Below are positions 31,754 to 41,255 of a DNA stretch of 64,000 bases, piece after piece. A program made the translations under genes and the position numbers. The notes below the pieces were generated by a model, which saw only the letters and a program-made list of their open reading frames with translations, made no database searches and was not told the DNA's origin. Positions within the stretch are counted from its first letter, which is position 1, and every line of letters begins with the position of its first letter. Source of the stretch: Synechococcus sp. CBW1004. Lineage in GTDB: Bacteria > Cyanobacteriota > Cyanobacteriia > PCC-6307 > Cyanobiaceae. Location of the stretch: positions 1,426,001 to 1,490,000 of the forward strand of contig NZ_CP060397.1 of the NCBI RefSeq assembly GCF_015840715.1, given 5' to 3'.

Positions 31754-33733
31754 TCAGCCGCCCGTGTCCCCGTAGATGGCGGCAATCGCGCCGGCATCGC
31801 GCTCGCTGATGCGGTCGCGGCGCTGCTTGAGCGTCTGGGTGAGCAGACCGTTGTCGATCGAGAACGGCTCCACCAGCGCCACCCCGGCCAGACGCTCATC
31901 GGGGCGGGCGCCGGGGCGGGCCTGCAGGCGGCGGTTGAGCCGGCTTGTGAGCGCCTTGAGCAGGGCCGCTTCGGCGCCGGGGGCGCTGCCATCGGGCCAC
32001 TGCTCCCGCGGCTGCAGGCCCTGCTCGCGGGCGAAGGCGGCCAGGGGTTCGGCCCTGGGCACCACCAGGGCACCAAGGGCCTTGCGGTCCTGCCCCACCA
32101 GCATCACCTGCTCCACCAGGGTGCAGGCCACCAGGCATTCCTCCAGCGGCCCGGGCTCGATGTTCTCGCCGCTGCTCAGCACGATCGTGTCCTTGGCGCG
32201 GCCGGTGAGCACCAGCGAGCCATCGCCCAGCAGCTGGCCCAGGTCGCCGGTGTCGAACCAGCCCTCGCTGTCGAGCACCTTCGCCGTGGCCTCCGGCTTG
32301 TTGTGGTAACCGCCCATCACCTGGGGGCCGCGGGCGAGCACCAGGCCGCGCTCACCCTGGGGCAGGGGCCGGCGGGTCTGGGGATCGACGATGCGGATCT
32401 CGGTGCCCGCGAGGGGCTGGCCGGCACTGCCGCGCCGGTTGCACCAGGGCCGGCGGCAGGTGAGCACCGGGCTGGTCTCGGTGAGGCCATAGCCCACCAG
32501 CAGCTCGATGCCGATCGCCTCGAAGAAGCCATCGACATGCAGCGCCAGGGCGCCGCCGCCGCTGATCGCCCGCCGCAGCTCACCGCCCACCAGCTGCTGG
32601 CGCACCTTGGGCCAGAACAGAGCCTCGGAGAGGACATGCAGAGGGGTGCGCAGCAGTGCCTTGATCCGGGCCCTCAGCCGCCGGCCACCGGGCACGGGCG
32701 CCAGGGTGAGATCGGCGGCGGTGCGTCGCGCCAGGGCCCAGGCACGGCTGTTGGCCAGCGCGGCCTGGAGCAGCCGGCGGCGGGAGGCGGGCATCGCCGC
32801 CAGCGCATCCTCGAAGCCGGCCATCAGCGCCTCCCAGAGACGGGGCACGCTGATCAGGTATTGCGGCCGCACCTTCTGCAGATCGGAGCGCAGCTGGCGC
32901 AGGGTCGTGTAGGTCTGCCGGCAGCCGCGTGAGAGCAGGAAGTATTCGGCACTACGCTCATAGGCATGCCAGATCGGCAGCACGCTCAGCACCCGCTCCC
33001 CCGGTTCGGGCTGCACCGCCACCCCGAGGGTGCGCAGCTGATGCAGCAGGTTGGCGTGGCTGAGCGGCACCCCCTTGGGCGTGCCGGTGGTGCCGGAGGT
33101 GTACAGCAGCGTCGCCAGGCGGGCGGGGCCGGCGGACGGCAGCGGCGGCACGGGGCTGGAGGCGCCGCGCTCGAGCAACGACTCCCAACCCAGACAGGCG
33201 ACGCCGGCATCCGCAGGCACGCCGAACTCCCCGTCCTCCAGCACAACCACAAAGCGCAGACGGGCCAGGGCGTCGCCATCGAGGGCCAGCCGCTGCAGCA
33301 GCTCCCGGGACTCCACCACCAGCCCCACGGCGCCGGAGTCACCCAGGATGTATCGCAACTCCTCGGGGGGCGCGGCACTGCCCCGCACCGCATCGGCCGC
33401 GCCCGCCCGCATCAGCCCCTGATCAGCCACCAGCCAGCGGGGGCCGTTCTCGGCGAAGACGGCCACCACATCCCCCTCCATCACGCCCAGCGCCGCGAAG
33501 GCGGCGGCGGCCTGCTCGATGCGACGGTGCAGCTCCTGATACGAGAGCGTCTCCGGCGGTTGGGCGTGGGGCGCCTCCAGAGCGATCGCCTCGCCGTGGC
33601 GGTCGGCCAGGGCGCTCCAGAGCTGCTCCAGCCCCTGCAGGTCGGACCAGTCGGGAGCACCGGCCAGGGCCCGCAGATCGGCGGGGCTGGCACTCCAGGG
33701 CAGCGGGGCGGTGGAGGGTGAAGCGGTCGACAT
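31754..33733 (-). CDS. AMP-binding long-chain acyl-CoA/acyl-ACP synthetase
   Basis: About 659 residues of the adenylate-forming family: LLYTSGTTGTPKGVPLSH (P-loop), VGYGLTETSP, GWFDTGDLG and LTGRAKDTIVLSSGENIEP. It activates fatty acids with ATP; in cyanobacteria the single such enzyme is usually an acyl-ACP synthetase that recycles free fatty acids. Start ATG 33733 is chosen; the frame extends to 33892 but that region is proline-rich and non-conserved in style. In the usual position of AEYRxNP-type motif the sequence is unusual (VRGSAAPPEELRYIL). It lies between lipB and ylqD on the same strand. Confidence 0.88.
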   Translation of the reverse strand: MSTASPSTAPLPWSASPADLRALAGAPDWSDLQGLEQLWSALADRHGEAIALEAPHAQPPETLSYQELHRRIEQAAAAFAALGVMEGDVVAVFAENGPRWLVADQGLMRAGAADAVRGSAAPPEELRYILGDSGAVGLVVESRELLQRLALDGDALARLRFVVVLEDGEFGVPADAGVACLGWESLLERGASSPVPPLPSAGPARLATLLYTSGTTGTPKGVPLSHANLLHQLRTLGVAVQPEPGERVLSVLPIWHAYERSAEYFLLSRGCRQTYTTLRQLRSDLQKVRPQYLISVPRLWEALMAGFEDALAAMPASRRRLLQAALANSRAWALARRTAADLTLAPVPGGRRLRARIKALLRTPLHVLSEALFWPKVRQQLVGGELRRAISGGGALALHVDGFFEAIGIELLVGYGLTETSPVLTCRRPWCNRRGSAGQPLAGTEIRIVDPQTRRPLPQGERGLVLARGPQVMGGYHNKPEATAKVLDSEGWFDTGDLGQLLGDGSLVLTGRAKDTIVLSSGENIEPGPLEECLVACTLVEQVMLVGQDRKALGALVVPRAEPLAAFAREQGLQPREQWPDGSAPGAEAALLKALTSRLNRRLQARPGARPDERLAGVALVEPFSIDNGLLTQTLKQRRDRISERDAGAIAAIYGDTGG

Positions 33734-33928
33734 GGGCCCGGATGGGGAGCGCGCCCATGCTGGCCGCTGAGGCAAGGCGCTGGGCATGGGCAGAAGCAGG
33801 TCCTTGCCGCCGGCTGCGCCACTGCCCTGCGCCAGTTCCATACGCCAGCGCCCCGGAGCTGGCCGATCGTCAGGAGGATCAGCCGCGGCCACGCCCTCCC
33901 TCGGGGCACCGGATGAGGGAGTCGGGGA

Positions 33929-34639
33929 TCAGAGCAGCCCGGTGGCCAGGAACTCGCCCGCAAGCTTGTCCAGCTCCTCCATCGGCCTGGCAGCCCCCAG
34001 TTCCAGCTGCAGGCAGGTCGCCGCCTGGCGCAGAAGGGCCGGGGCGAGGGCGTCAGCGGTGCAGCCGGGGATCCAGTCCACCAGGCGCCCCACCGGCAGG
34101 CCCGTGAGGCCGCACGGGGTGATCGCCCCGAACCCGTCCAGCGGCATCTCCACATTCAGCGCCAGGCCGTGCTGGCTGATCCAGCGGCGGGCCCCCACCC
34201 CGATCGCCGCCACCTTGCGGCCCTCCAGCCACACGCCCGTCCGTCCGGCGACCCGCTCACCGCGCAGGCCGAGCTCAGCGAGCAGATCGATCACCACCTG
34301 CTCAAGGCTGCGCAGATAGAGGTGCAGGTCGGAGCCGCGGCGGCGCAGATCGAGCACGGGATAAAGCACCAGCTGGCCGGGGGCGTGATGGGTCACCTCG
34401 CCGCCGCGGTCGATGCGATGCAGCGGCAGGGGCGGAGCGGCCGGATCGAAGTGGAGGTGCTCCAGGCTGGCGCCGCGGCCGAGGGTGTAGCAGGGCTGGT
34501 GCTGCAGCAGCACCAGCGCCTCGGGCGCCCGTGGATCAGCCAGCAGGCGCGCCTGCAGGGCGCGCTGCCAGCGCCAGGCCTGCGCGAAGGGCACAGGAAC
34601 CGCGGCAACGAAAAGATTTGCTGTTGTGGAGGGCTCCAT
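33929..34639 (-). CDS. lipB: Lipoyl(octanoyl) transferase
   Basis: A 236-residue Lip[54 protein letters not shown] (catalytic Lys) and [21 protein letters not shown] (catalytic Cys). It moves octanoyl from ACP to E2 and related lipoyl domains. Its target, the E2 subunit, is encoded at the other side of the island and would have been a near neighbour before insertion. Confidence 0.95.
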   Translation of the reverse strand: MEPSTTANLFVAAVPVPFAQAWRWQRALQARLLADPRAPEALVLLQHQPCYTLGRGASLEHLHFDPAAPPLPLHRIDRGGEVTHHAPGQLVLYPVLDLRRRGSDLHLYLRSLEQVVIDLLAELGLRGERVAGRTGVWLEGRKVAAIGVGARRWISQHGLALNVEMPLDGFGAITPCGLTGLPVGRLVDWIPGCTADALAPALLRQAATCLQLELGAARPMEELDKLAGEFLATGLL

Positions 34640-34726
34640 CGTGAGGCCTTCCTAGCGTGGGCACACCCGGGGGAGGCACCTCCCTGGCGCCCCGCCCCCG
34701 GCGGCTGATACTGCCCAGAGATCCTG

Positions 34727-35314
34727 ATGAAACTGCTCATCCACGGCCGCAATCTTGATGTGACCCCTGCGATCCGTGACTACACCGAGTCCAAGATCAG
34801 CCGAGCGATCACCCATTTCGGCGACATGGTCAAGGAAGCGGATGTGCACCTGTCCGTCGCCCGCAATCCGCGCGTCCCCCAGCAGATTGTCGAGGTGACG
34901 ATGTTCGCCAACGGCACCGTGATCCGTGCCCAGGAGCGCAGCGAGAACCTGTACGCCAGCATTGATCTGGTGGCCAACAAGCTCAGCCGTCAGCTGCATC
35001 GCTACAAGGACCGTCTGCATGAGCGCAGCCACGGTCCGGTGCATCGCTCCGCCCGCGACGAAGAGGCCGGTGCCGCCACGCTTCCCCCTCCCGGTGCCTC
35101 GATCACCGAGGGGCTGGAGCCCTCCGTCCCCCATCGGGGCGTGCGCCGCAAATACTTCGAGATGCAGCCGATGGATCTCGAGGAGGCCCTGCATCAGCTG
35201 GAGATGGTGGACCACGATTTCTATGTCTTCCGCGATGCTGCCAGCGGCCAGATCCAGGTGGTCTACCGCCGCAATCACGGCGGCTTCGGTGTGATTCAGG
35301 CCAAGGACGCCTGA
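34727..35314 (+). CDS. hpf: Long-form ribosome hibernation promoting factor (light-repressed LrtA)
   Basis: A 195-residue long HPF. The N-terminal domain (MKLLIHGRNLDVTPAIRDYT ... LYASIDLVANKLSRQLHRYK) binds the small subunit in the tRNA/mRNA channel; after a linker, the C-terminal dimerisation domain (RRKYFEMQPMDLEEALHQLE ... FRDAASGQIQVVYRRNHGGF) makes 100S ribosome dimers. In cyanobacteria this is LrtA, whose transcript rises in darkness. Divergent from lipB across 87 bp. A long perfect hairpin follows it. Confidence 0.95.
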   Translation: MKLLIHGRNLDVTPAIRDYTESKISRAITHFGDMVKEADVHLSVARNPRVPQQIVEVTMFANGTVIRAQERSENLYASIDLVANKLSRQLHRYKDRLHERSHGPVHRSARDEEAGAATLPPPGASITEGLEPSVPHRGVRRKYFEMQPMDLEEALHQLEMVDHDFYVFRDAASGQIQVVYRRNHGGFGVIQAKDA

Positions 35315-35330
35315 GGTCTGACGATCTGTC

Positions 35331-35374
35331 GGGTCCCCATCAGGAGTGTCGGGCTCCGGCCCTGATGGGGACCC
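35331..35374 (+). terminator. Perfect 14-bp hairpin after hpf
   Basis: GGGTCCCCATCAGG (35331-35344) pairs with CCTGATGGGGACCC (35361-35374) around a 16-nt loop. No T run follows, so it may be a processed or Rho-assisted 3' end or an mRNA-stabilising element for lrtA rather than a classical terminator. Confidence 0.55.
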
Positions 35375-35532
35375 TTGCCGTGATCCGGATCCCTATCAGG
35401 CCGGAGTGCGGACCGGGTGGGAGCCACCGATCTCAGCAGCGGACGCCGCTGCCTGCTCATTCGGCCTCACCGCCAGGGGCGTTCGCCAGGGAGCAGCAGC
35501 GCCGATGTGCCCTCTGTGTCCCTCGGGTACCC

Positions 35533-36273
35533 ATGCCGCTGCAGCCTGCCCCTGTCCAGACTCGGCACTCCCACCCGCACAGCGAACCGCGCGTGTCCCG
35601 CGACCTGCCCGATCTGGCTCCCCTGATCGATCACGCCCTGCTCGATCCGCACCACGGCGCCGAGGCGGTGCGCGAGCGGAGCGATGAGGCCCGCCACTTC
35701 GGCTTCGCCGGGATCTGCCTGGCCTCCCGCTGGGTGGCGACCGCCCGCCCGCTGCTGCCGCCGGGCGACCGGGTGCGGCTGATTTCGGTGGTGGGCTTCC
35801 CGTTCGGCGCGGTGCCGGCGGCGATCAAGCGGGCCGAGGCGGAGGCCGCCGCCACCGCCGGGGCCGATGAACTGGATGTGGTGCCCGATTTCGGTGCCCT
35901 GGCCGATGGCGACAGCAGCGCGGTGCACGACGACCTGGCGGTGATCTGCGAACTGGGCCTGCCGGTGAAGGTGATCGTCGAGGTGGGTCGGCTCAGCGAT
36001 GCGGCCCTGCAGCTGCTGGTGGAGGCCAGCCTCGATGCCGGCGTGCGCTGGCTCAAGAGCGGCAGCGGCTTCGGGCCGCCGGTGACACCGCCGCAGATCC
36101 GGCGCCTGGCCGAGCTCGCCCGCGGCAGGGCGGGGGTGAAGGCCTCGGGCGGCATCAGCAGCCTCGAGCAGGCCTATGCCCTGGTGGAGGCAGGGGCCAC
36201 GCGTCTGGGCACCAGCCGCGGCGTGACGCTGATGCAGGCGCTGCGCGGGCCCACCACGCCACCTGAGGGCTGA
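35533..36273 (+). CDS. deoC: Deoxyribose-phosphate aldolase
   Basis: A 246-residue DeoC: LIDHALLDPHHGAEAVRERS, FAGICLASRWVATARPLL, ISVVGFPFGAVPAAIKRAE, ADELDVVPDFGAL, KVIVEVGRLSD, RWLKSGSGFGP and GVKASGGI (catalytic Lys). It splits 2-deoxyribose-5-phosphate to glyceraldehyde-3-phosphate and acetaldehyde. Start ATG 35533 chosen; upstream in-frame sequence to 35365 is not protein-like. It precedes recO, the usual cyanobacterial order. Confidence 0.93.
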   Translation: MPLQPAPVQTRHSHPHSEPRVSRDLPDLAPLIDHALLDPHHGAEAVRERSDEARHFGFAGICLASRWVATARPLLPPGDRVRLISVVGFPFGAVPAAIKRAEAEAAATAGADELDVVPDFGALADGDSSAVHDDLAVICELGLPVKVIVEVGRLSDAALQLLVEASLDAGVRWLKSGSGFGPPVTPPQIRRLAELARGRAGVKASGGISSLEQAYALVEAGATRLGTSRGVTLMQALRGPTTPPEG

Positions 36274-36458
36274 GGTCACGGGCCGACGGAATCCAGCCGG
36301 GACGACCTCCGCTGCAGTTGTCGCGACACAGCAGCGAGAAGGCCGGAGACCCCTCACAGGGCTCCGCCGTGGCGCCGCCGGAGCCCTGGCGGGATCACCA
36401 CCCGGAGCAGCCGCCGCCCCGTCCCCGGGTCAGAGTCAGGGGGCAGGGCCTGCCGATC

Positions 36459-37265
36459 GTGAGCGACACCACCCTGGAGGGCCTGGCCCTCGCCACCGGC
36501 CCGCTCGGTGAGAACGACCGCCTGCTCACCCTGCTCAGCCAGGATGAGGGCCTGACCCGACTGGCGGTGCCCGGGGCCCGGCGCCCCCGCAGCAGCCTGG
36601 CGGCGGCGGTGCCGCTGGCCCATCTGCGCCTGCAGGTGGTGGGCCGCCGCGGCCTGCGGCGCGTGAAGCAGCTGCAGGTGCTGCACAACTACAGCGCCCT
36701 GGCTCAGCGGCTGGAACCCCTGGCAGCCGCCCAGGGCCTGGCGGAGCTCTGCCTGCGGCTGGTGCCGGAGCAGGCGCCGGCCCCGGAGATCCTCGCGGAT
36801 CTGCTGCTGCAGCTGGGCCGGCTGGAGGAGCTGGTGCGCGAACGCGGTGAACGGCGCGAAGCGCTGGCGATCGCGGTGCAGGGCTCGGTGCACCTGCTGG
36901 CCCTGGGCGGCTACGCCCTGCCCCTGCAGAGCTGCTGCCGCACAGGGGCACCGCTGGAGCCGCCCCTGGGCGATCGGCAGTGGCACTGCAGCCTGCTGCC
37001 GGGAGAGGGGCTGGCGCTCGGGGCGCTGGCCGGTGCCCGGCTGGTGCTGTGGTCGTCGGAACTGGCGCTGCTGCAGCGGCTTCCCAGACCGGGCCTGCCT
37101 CTGCGACCCGGCGGCGAGCTGATGGGGCCCGAGCCGGTGTGGCTGCACCTGCTGGAACTGATCGAGGCCTGGAGCGGTGACCATCTCGGCCGCAGCCCAC
37201 GGGCCTTCAGACTGCTGCGCAGTGGCTCTGCGTCCATGCCTCCATCGTCCCCTCCCCTGCGATGA
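36459..37265 (+). CDS. recO: DNA repair protein RecO
   Basis: About 268 residues from GTG 36459: TTLEGLALATGPLGENDRLL opens the OB-fold, PGARRPRSSLAAAVPLAHLR follows, and the C-terminal helical domain has HLLALGGYALPLQSC. RecO loads RecA with RecR by removing SSB. The frame extends back to 36318 with proline-rich sequence that I take as non-coding. The zinc cysteines of some RecO proteins are only partly present. It ends 10 bp before the MFS gene. Confidence 0.88.
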   Translation: MSDTTLEGLALATGPLGENDRLLTLLSQDEGLTRLAVPGARRPRSSLAAAVPLAHLRLQVVGRRGLRRVKQLQVLHNYSALAQRLEPLAAAQGLAELCLRLVPEQAPAPEILADLLLQLGRLEELVRERGERREALAIAVQGSVHLLALGGYALPLQSCCRTGAPLEPPLGDRQWHCSLLPGEGLALGALAGARLVLWSSELALLQRLPRPGLPLRPGGELMGPEPVWLHLLELIEAWSGDHLGRSPRAFRLLRSGSASMPPSSPPLR

Positions 37266-37275
37266 GCCGCCAGCG

Positions 37276-38655
37276 ATGAGCGCGACGGACGACCCTGTGG
37301 CAAGCGACAGATCCGTCAGCAAGAGCACCGCCCAGAGCGGCGGCCTGGCGGCCGTGCTGGCCCTGCCCGGCTTCCGCATGCTCTGGGTGGGCCAGATCTT
37401 CTCGCAGCTGGCCGACAAGTTCTACATCGTGCTGATGGTGTTCCTGATCGCCCGCTACTGGGTGACGGACAACCCCCAGCCCGATCCGCTGCTGGCCGAG
37501 GCGGCGGCGGCGATGCGCATGGGCGTCGAGAACCGCGCCCAGCTGATCACCCTGCTGGCGACCGGCATCTATGTGGCCAACACGGTCCCGGCGATGCTGC
37601 TCGGCACCGTGGCGGGAGTGTGGGCCGACCGCTGGCCGAAGCGCGGCGTGATGGTGGCCTCCAACGGCCTGCGGGCGCTGCTGGTGCTCCTGGCGCCGCT
37701 GACCCTGCTGCCTGGACCCACCTGGCTGGGGCTGGGCTGGGGCTACTGGGCGCTGGTGCTGATGACCCTGCTGGAGTCGGTGCTCACCCAGTTCTTCGCG
37801 CCGGCGGAGCAGGCGGCGATCCCGCTGCTGGTGCCGCCGCAGCAGCTGCTGGCGGCGAATTCGCTCTATCAGGCCACCAGCATGGCCGCCACGATCGTCG
37901 GCTTCGCCCTCGGGGATCCGATCCTCCGGCTGCTGCAGGGGCTGCTGGCGGGGGTCGGGGTCAGGGGCGGTGAATTCGTGCTGCTGCCGCTCTGTTACGG
38001 CGCCGCGGCCGTGGCGATCGCGGCGATCCGCCTGGAGGAGACGCCAAGGCCGGAGCGCGATGTGGGGGTCTGGCAGGAGATCGTCGAGGGGATGCAGGTG
38101 CTGCGCGAGCGCCCCAGCGTGCGCAGCGCCATGCTCCAGCTGGTGCTGCTCTACAGCCTGCTGGCGGCGCTGTACGTGCTGGCGATCAGCCTGGCTGCGA
38201 CGATCCAGGGGCTGGGTCCCACCGGCTTCGGCACCCTGCTGGCGATGAGCGGACTGGGGCTGGCGATCGGGGCGGTGGCGATGGCGCAGCTGGGGGATCG
38301 CTTCAGCCGCCGGCTGCTGGGCTGCGCCGGCCTGGGGCTGATCGCCTGCTGCCTGGTGCTGCTGGGCCAGGCCCGCGGCCAGCTGGCGCTCACCCTGGCC
38401 CTGTGCGGTCTGCTCGGGCTGGGGGCGGCGCTGCTGGCGATCCCCGCCCAGACCACCATCCAGGAGGAAACGCCGGAGGACCAGCGCGGCCGGGTGTTCG
38501 GCCTGCAGAACAACCTGATCAACATCGCCCTGAGCCTCCCCCTGGTGCTGGCGGGTGCCCTGGTCAGCCAGTACGGGCTGCTGCCGGTGCTGTGGGTGCT
38601 GGCGGCGGTGGCGCTGGTGGCGGCCCTGAGCGAGCGCCCCTGGCAGCGGGGCTGA
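37276..38655 (+). CDS. Major facilitator superfamily transporter
   Basis: A 459-residue MFS permease with about twelve spans: FRMLWVGQIFSQLADKFYIV, NTVPAMLLGTVAGVWADRWP (motif A-like GxxADRxPKR), NLINIALSLPLVLAGALVSQ near the end. A central cytoplasmic loop follows span six. The substrate is unknown; it resembles cyanobacterial MFS genes that neighbour recO. It starts 10 bp after recO and is likely co-transcribed with it. Confidence 0.85.
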   Translation: MSATDDPVASDRSVSKSTAQSGGLAAVLALPGFRMLWVGQIFSQLADKFYIVLMVFLIARYWVTDNPQPDPLLAEAAAAMRMGVENRAQLITLLATGIYVANTVPAMLLGTVAGVWADRWPKRGVMVASNGLRALLVLLAPLTLLPGPTWLGLGWGYWALVLMTLLESVLTQFFAPAEQAAIPLLVPPQQLLAANSLYQATSMAATIVGFALGDPILRLLQGLLAGVGVRGGEFVLLPLCYGAAAVAIAAIRLEETPRPERDVGVWQEIVEGMQVLRERPSVRSAMLQLVLLYSLLAALYVLAISLAATIQGLGPTGFGTLLAMSGLGLAIGAVAMAQLGDRFSRRLLGCAGLGLIACCLVLLGQARGQLALTLALCGLLGLGAALLAIPAQTTIQEETPEDQRGRVFGLQNNLINIALSLPLVLAGALVSQYGLLPVLWVLAAVALVAALSERPWQRG

Positions 38656-38718
38656 TCCCGGGAGCGAGGACTTCGGCCGGCGCTGCTAATTTTCCTGTTC
38701 CCAGACAACCGTGTTCCG

Positions 38719-40074
38719 TTGGCTCACATTGCCTGGCTGGGCAAGAAATCCCCCTTCTGCGGCAACGTCACCTACGGGCTCAGCATCACCGAAGCCCTGC
38801 GGCGCCGCGGCCATGGCGTGAGCTTCATCCATTTCGATAATCCCGCCGCGCCCCCGGGACGCGGCGACTGGACCCAGGCGGTGATCGGCCCCGCGTCCCG
38901 CGGCAGCGGCGGCGGGCCATCGGCCAGCCTCTGGCCTCTGGGCGGCGGCGGTGGGCAGGGCCTGGCCAGCCCCTTGACGGCCGATCCGCCCAGCGATCAG
39001 GAACGACCGGGCAGGGCCACGCCGCCACGACCTGGGACTGGCGACGCGGTTGAGGTCCCGTCCGGTACCCCCGAAGTGACGCTGCCATACCTGGTCAAGT
39101 CGCAGGTGTACACGATTCCCTCGCCGGGAGCCCAGCGGGAGCTGCGCGAATCGCTGGAGCGGCTGCGTCCCGATCTGGTGCATGCCAGCCTCACCCTGTC
39201 ACCGCTCGATTTCCGGCTTCCGGATCTCTGTCAGCAGCTGGGATTGCCGCTGGTGGCCACCTTCCATCCGGCCTTTGATGCGGGACTGCGCAACCTGGCA
39301 GGCGGCACTCAGCAGCTCACCTATCAGCTCTACGCCCCGTCCCTGGCGCGCTTCGATCGGGTGATCGTGTTCTCGGAGCTGCAGGCGGAGGTGCTCCATC
39401 GCCTGGGCGTGCCCGAACAGCGCCTGGCGGTGATCCCCAACGGCGTCGATCCGGCGTTGTGGAGGCCGGCACCACCGGGCCCCGAATCGGCGGAACTGCA
39501 GGAGCTGCGGCGGCGTTTCGCCGGTCGCCGCGTGTTCCTGTACATGGGACGCATCGCTACCGAGAAGAACGTCGAGGCGCTGCTGCGGGCCTGGCGGCTG
39601 GTGCAACCCGAAGGCTGCACGCTCGTGGTGGTGGGCGACGGACCGCTGCGGCAGTCGCTGATGCAGATCTATGGCGAAGCCGAAGCGGTCCACTGGTGGG
39701 GCTATGAACCGGAGCAGGAGCGGCGCCTGGCCCTGCTGCAGCTGGCCGAGGTGTTCCTGCTGCCGTCGCTGGTGGAGGGGCTGAGCCTGGCGCTGCTGGA
39801 GGCAATGGGCAGCGGCACCGCCTGCGTCGCCACCGATGCGGGCGCCGATGGGGAGGTGCTGGAGGGAGGTGCCGGCATCGTGATCAGCACCCAGGGCGTC
39901 ACCACCCAGCTGCGCACCCTCATCCCGGTCCTGCGCGACCAGCCGGTGCTGACGGCCGAGCTTGGGCGCCGCGCCCGCGCCCGCGTGCTGGAGCGCTACA
40001 CGCTGGAACGGAATCTCGACGCCCTCGAGGCCCTCTACGCCGATCTCACCCGAGCGCCCCTGGCGGCAGCCTGA
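38719..40074 (+). CDS. Family-4 glycosyltransferase
   Basis: A 451-residue GT-B enzyme from TTG 38719: N-terminal domain GKKSPFCGNVTYGLSITEAL, LPLVATFHPAFDAGLRNLAG, and C-terminal nucleotide-sugar domain VIPNGVDPALWRP, YMGRIATEKNVEALLRAW, PSLVEGLSLALLEAMGSGTA (EX7E motif). Residues about 43-115 are a glycine/proline-rich insertion that splits the first domain, with no counterpart in normal GT4 enzymes. The sugar and acceptor are unknown, probably envelope or glycolipid. Confidence 0.85.
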   Translation: MAHIAWLGKKSPFCGNVTYGLSITEALRRRGHGVSFIHFDNPAAPPGRGDWTQAVIGPASRGSGGGPSASLWPLGGGGGQGLASPLTADPPSDQERPGRATPPRPGTGDAVEVPSGTPEVTLPYLVKSQVYTIPSPGAQRELRESLERLRPDLVHASLTLSPLDFRLPDLCQQLGLPLVATFHPAFDAGLRNLAGGTQQLTYQLYAPSLARFDRVIVFSELQAEVLHRLGVPEQRLAVIPNGVDPALWRPAPPGPESAELQELRRRFAGRRVFLYMGRIATEKNVEALLRAWRLVQPEGCTLVVVGDGPLRQSLMQIYGEAEAVHWWGYEPEQERRLALLQLAEVFLLPSLVEGLSLALLEAMGSGTACVATDAGADGEVLEGGAGIVISTQGVTTQLRTLIPVLRDQPVLTAELGRRARARVLERYTLERNLDALEALYADLTRAPLAAA

Positions 40075-40183
40075 GGCTCACAGCAGCCTCCGGGTCAGGG
40101 GGCGAAGCGCACCGACCCGCAGCCACAGGGGGGTCAAGCCGGAGGAATGGGCCCGGCCCATCTGCCGCCAGCATGGCCCGCAG

Positions 40184-40218
40184 GCGCAGGGGGCTGCGGC
40201 TGTTGCAGCCCCCTGCGC
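40184..40218. terminator. Bidirectional 14-bp hairpin between convergent genes
   Basis: GCGCAGGGGGCTGC (40184-40197) and GCAGCCCCCTGCGC (40205-40218) are perfect complements around a 7-nt loop. It lies between the convergent glycosyltransferase and isocitrate-lyase-like genes, the place for a shared terminator. No T run on either side. Confidence 0.6.
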
Positions 40219-40270
40219 AGCCGATGCGGGTGGATCGCCAGCAGACCCCTGGCGGCGCCATGCCGCACGT

Positions 40271-41146
40271 CTACGCCTCCTCCCAGCCCGCCTGCCGGGC
40301 GCGAATCGCCTCCAGGCCCACCAGCTGGTGATAGGCGTCGAAGTCCAGCATCCGCCCGCGGAAGCCGGCCACGCCGCCGTGTTCGCGCAGGTGGGCCGCC
40401 CACTCCTGCAGGGCCCGGGCGGCGGTGAACACCGAGCCGCAGGGATGGGCCACCACCGCATAGCCCAGCTGCTGCAGCTCAGCGGCCGTGAGCAAAGGCG
40501 TGCGTCCACCCTCGATCAGGTTGGCCATCGAGGCGGTGCCGCACGACGCCAGCACCTGGTTGGCGGCCCGCATCGCCTCGACGCTCTCCAGCGCCTCCAC
40601 GAACACCAGATCCGCGCCCGCCTCGGCATAGAGGTGGGCGCGGCGCAGGGCCTCCTCGAGCCCCAGCACCCCGGCGGCGTCGGTGCGGGCGGTGATCACG
40701 AGATCGGGATCCCGGCGGGCGGCCAGGGCGGCGCGCAGCTTGGGCAGGTACTCCTCCACCGCCACCACCTGCTTGCCGGCCATGTGGCCGCAGCGCTTGG
40801 GGTAGGTCTGATCCTCCAGGAACACCGCCGCCACACCGGCCCGCTCGGCCGCCTGCACAGCCCGCACCACGTTGTTGACGTCGCCGAAGCCGGTATCGAG
40901 ATCGACGAACACCGGCAGCTCCACCGCGGCGCAGATGCGCTCGTACTGGCGGATCAGCTCCTGTCCCTCCAGCAGGCCGATGTCGGGCCGGCCCAGCAGG
41001 CTGCCGGAGAGGCCGAAACCAGCGGCGGCGATCGCCTCGAACCCGGCCTGCTCCAGCACCCGCGCCGACAGAGCGTCGTGGCAGCAGGGCATCGACAGGA
41101 TGTCGGGAGCGGCCAGCAGCTGGCGGAAGCGGGTGGTGCGGCGCAT
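40271..41146 (-). CDS. Isocitrate lyase/PEP mutase superfamily enzyme
   Basis: A 291-residue TIM-barrel protein: MPCCHDALSARVLEQAGFEA, FVDLDTGFGDVNNVVRAVQA, FLEDQTYPKRCGHMAGK (active-site KRCGH) and VITARTDAAGV. These are hallmarks of the family that cleaves or forms C-C or C-P bonds beside a carboxylate. Candidates are methylisocitrate/dimethylmalate lyase or oxaloacetate decarboxylase types; the KRCGH loop favours a lyase. It is too short for true isocitrate lyase. Confidence 0.85.
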   Translation of the reverse strand: MRRTTRFRQLLAAPDILSMPCCHDALSARVLEQAGFEAIAAAGFGLSGSLLGRPDIGLLEGQELIRQYERICAAVELPVFVDLDTGFGDVNNVVRAVQAAERAGVAAVFLEDQTYPKRCGHMAGKQVVAVEEYLPKLRAALAARRDPDLVITARTDAAGVLGLEEALRRAHLYAEAGADLVFVEALESVEAMRAANQVLASCGTASMANLIEGGRTPLLTAAELQQLGYAVVAHPCGSVFTAARALQEWAAHLREHGGVAGFRGRMLDFDAYHQLVGLEAIRARQAGWEEA

Positions 41147-41255
41147 GGGGTGGTGAGCCTGGCCTGAGGGCCGGCAGGGGGAGTGGAGGAGACCACCAGG
41201 ATGACCGCGGCGGGCGCGGCGCCCCGCCAGGCCCCGCGGCGAACGCAGGGCGAGC

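Noticed and set aside
36354-37418. 354-codon reverse open frame opposite recO
   Set aside because: Glutamine-rich shadow of recO; no conserved motif.
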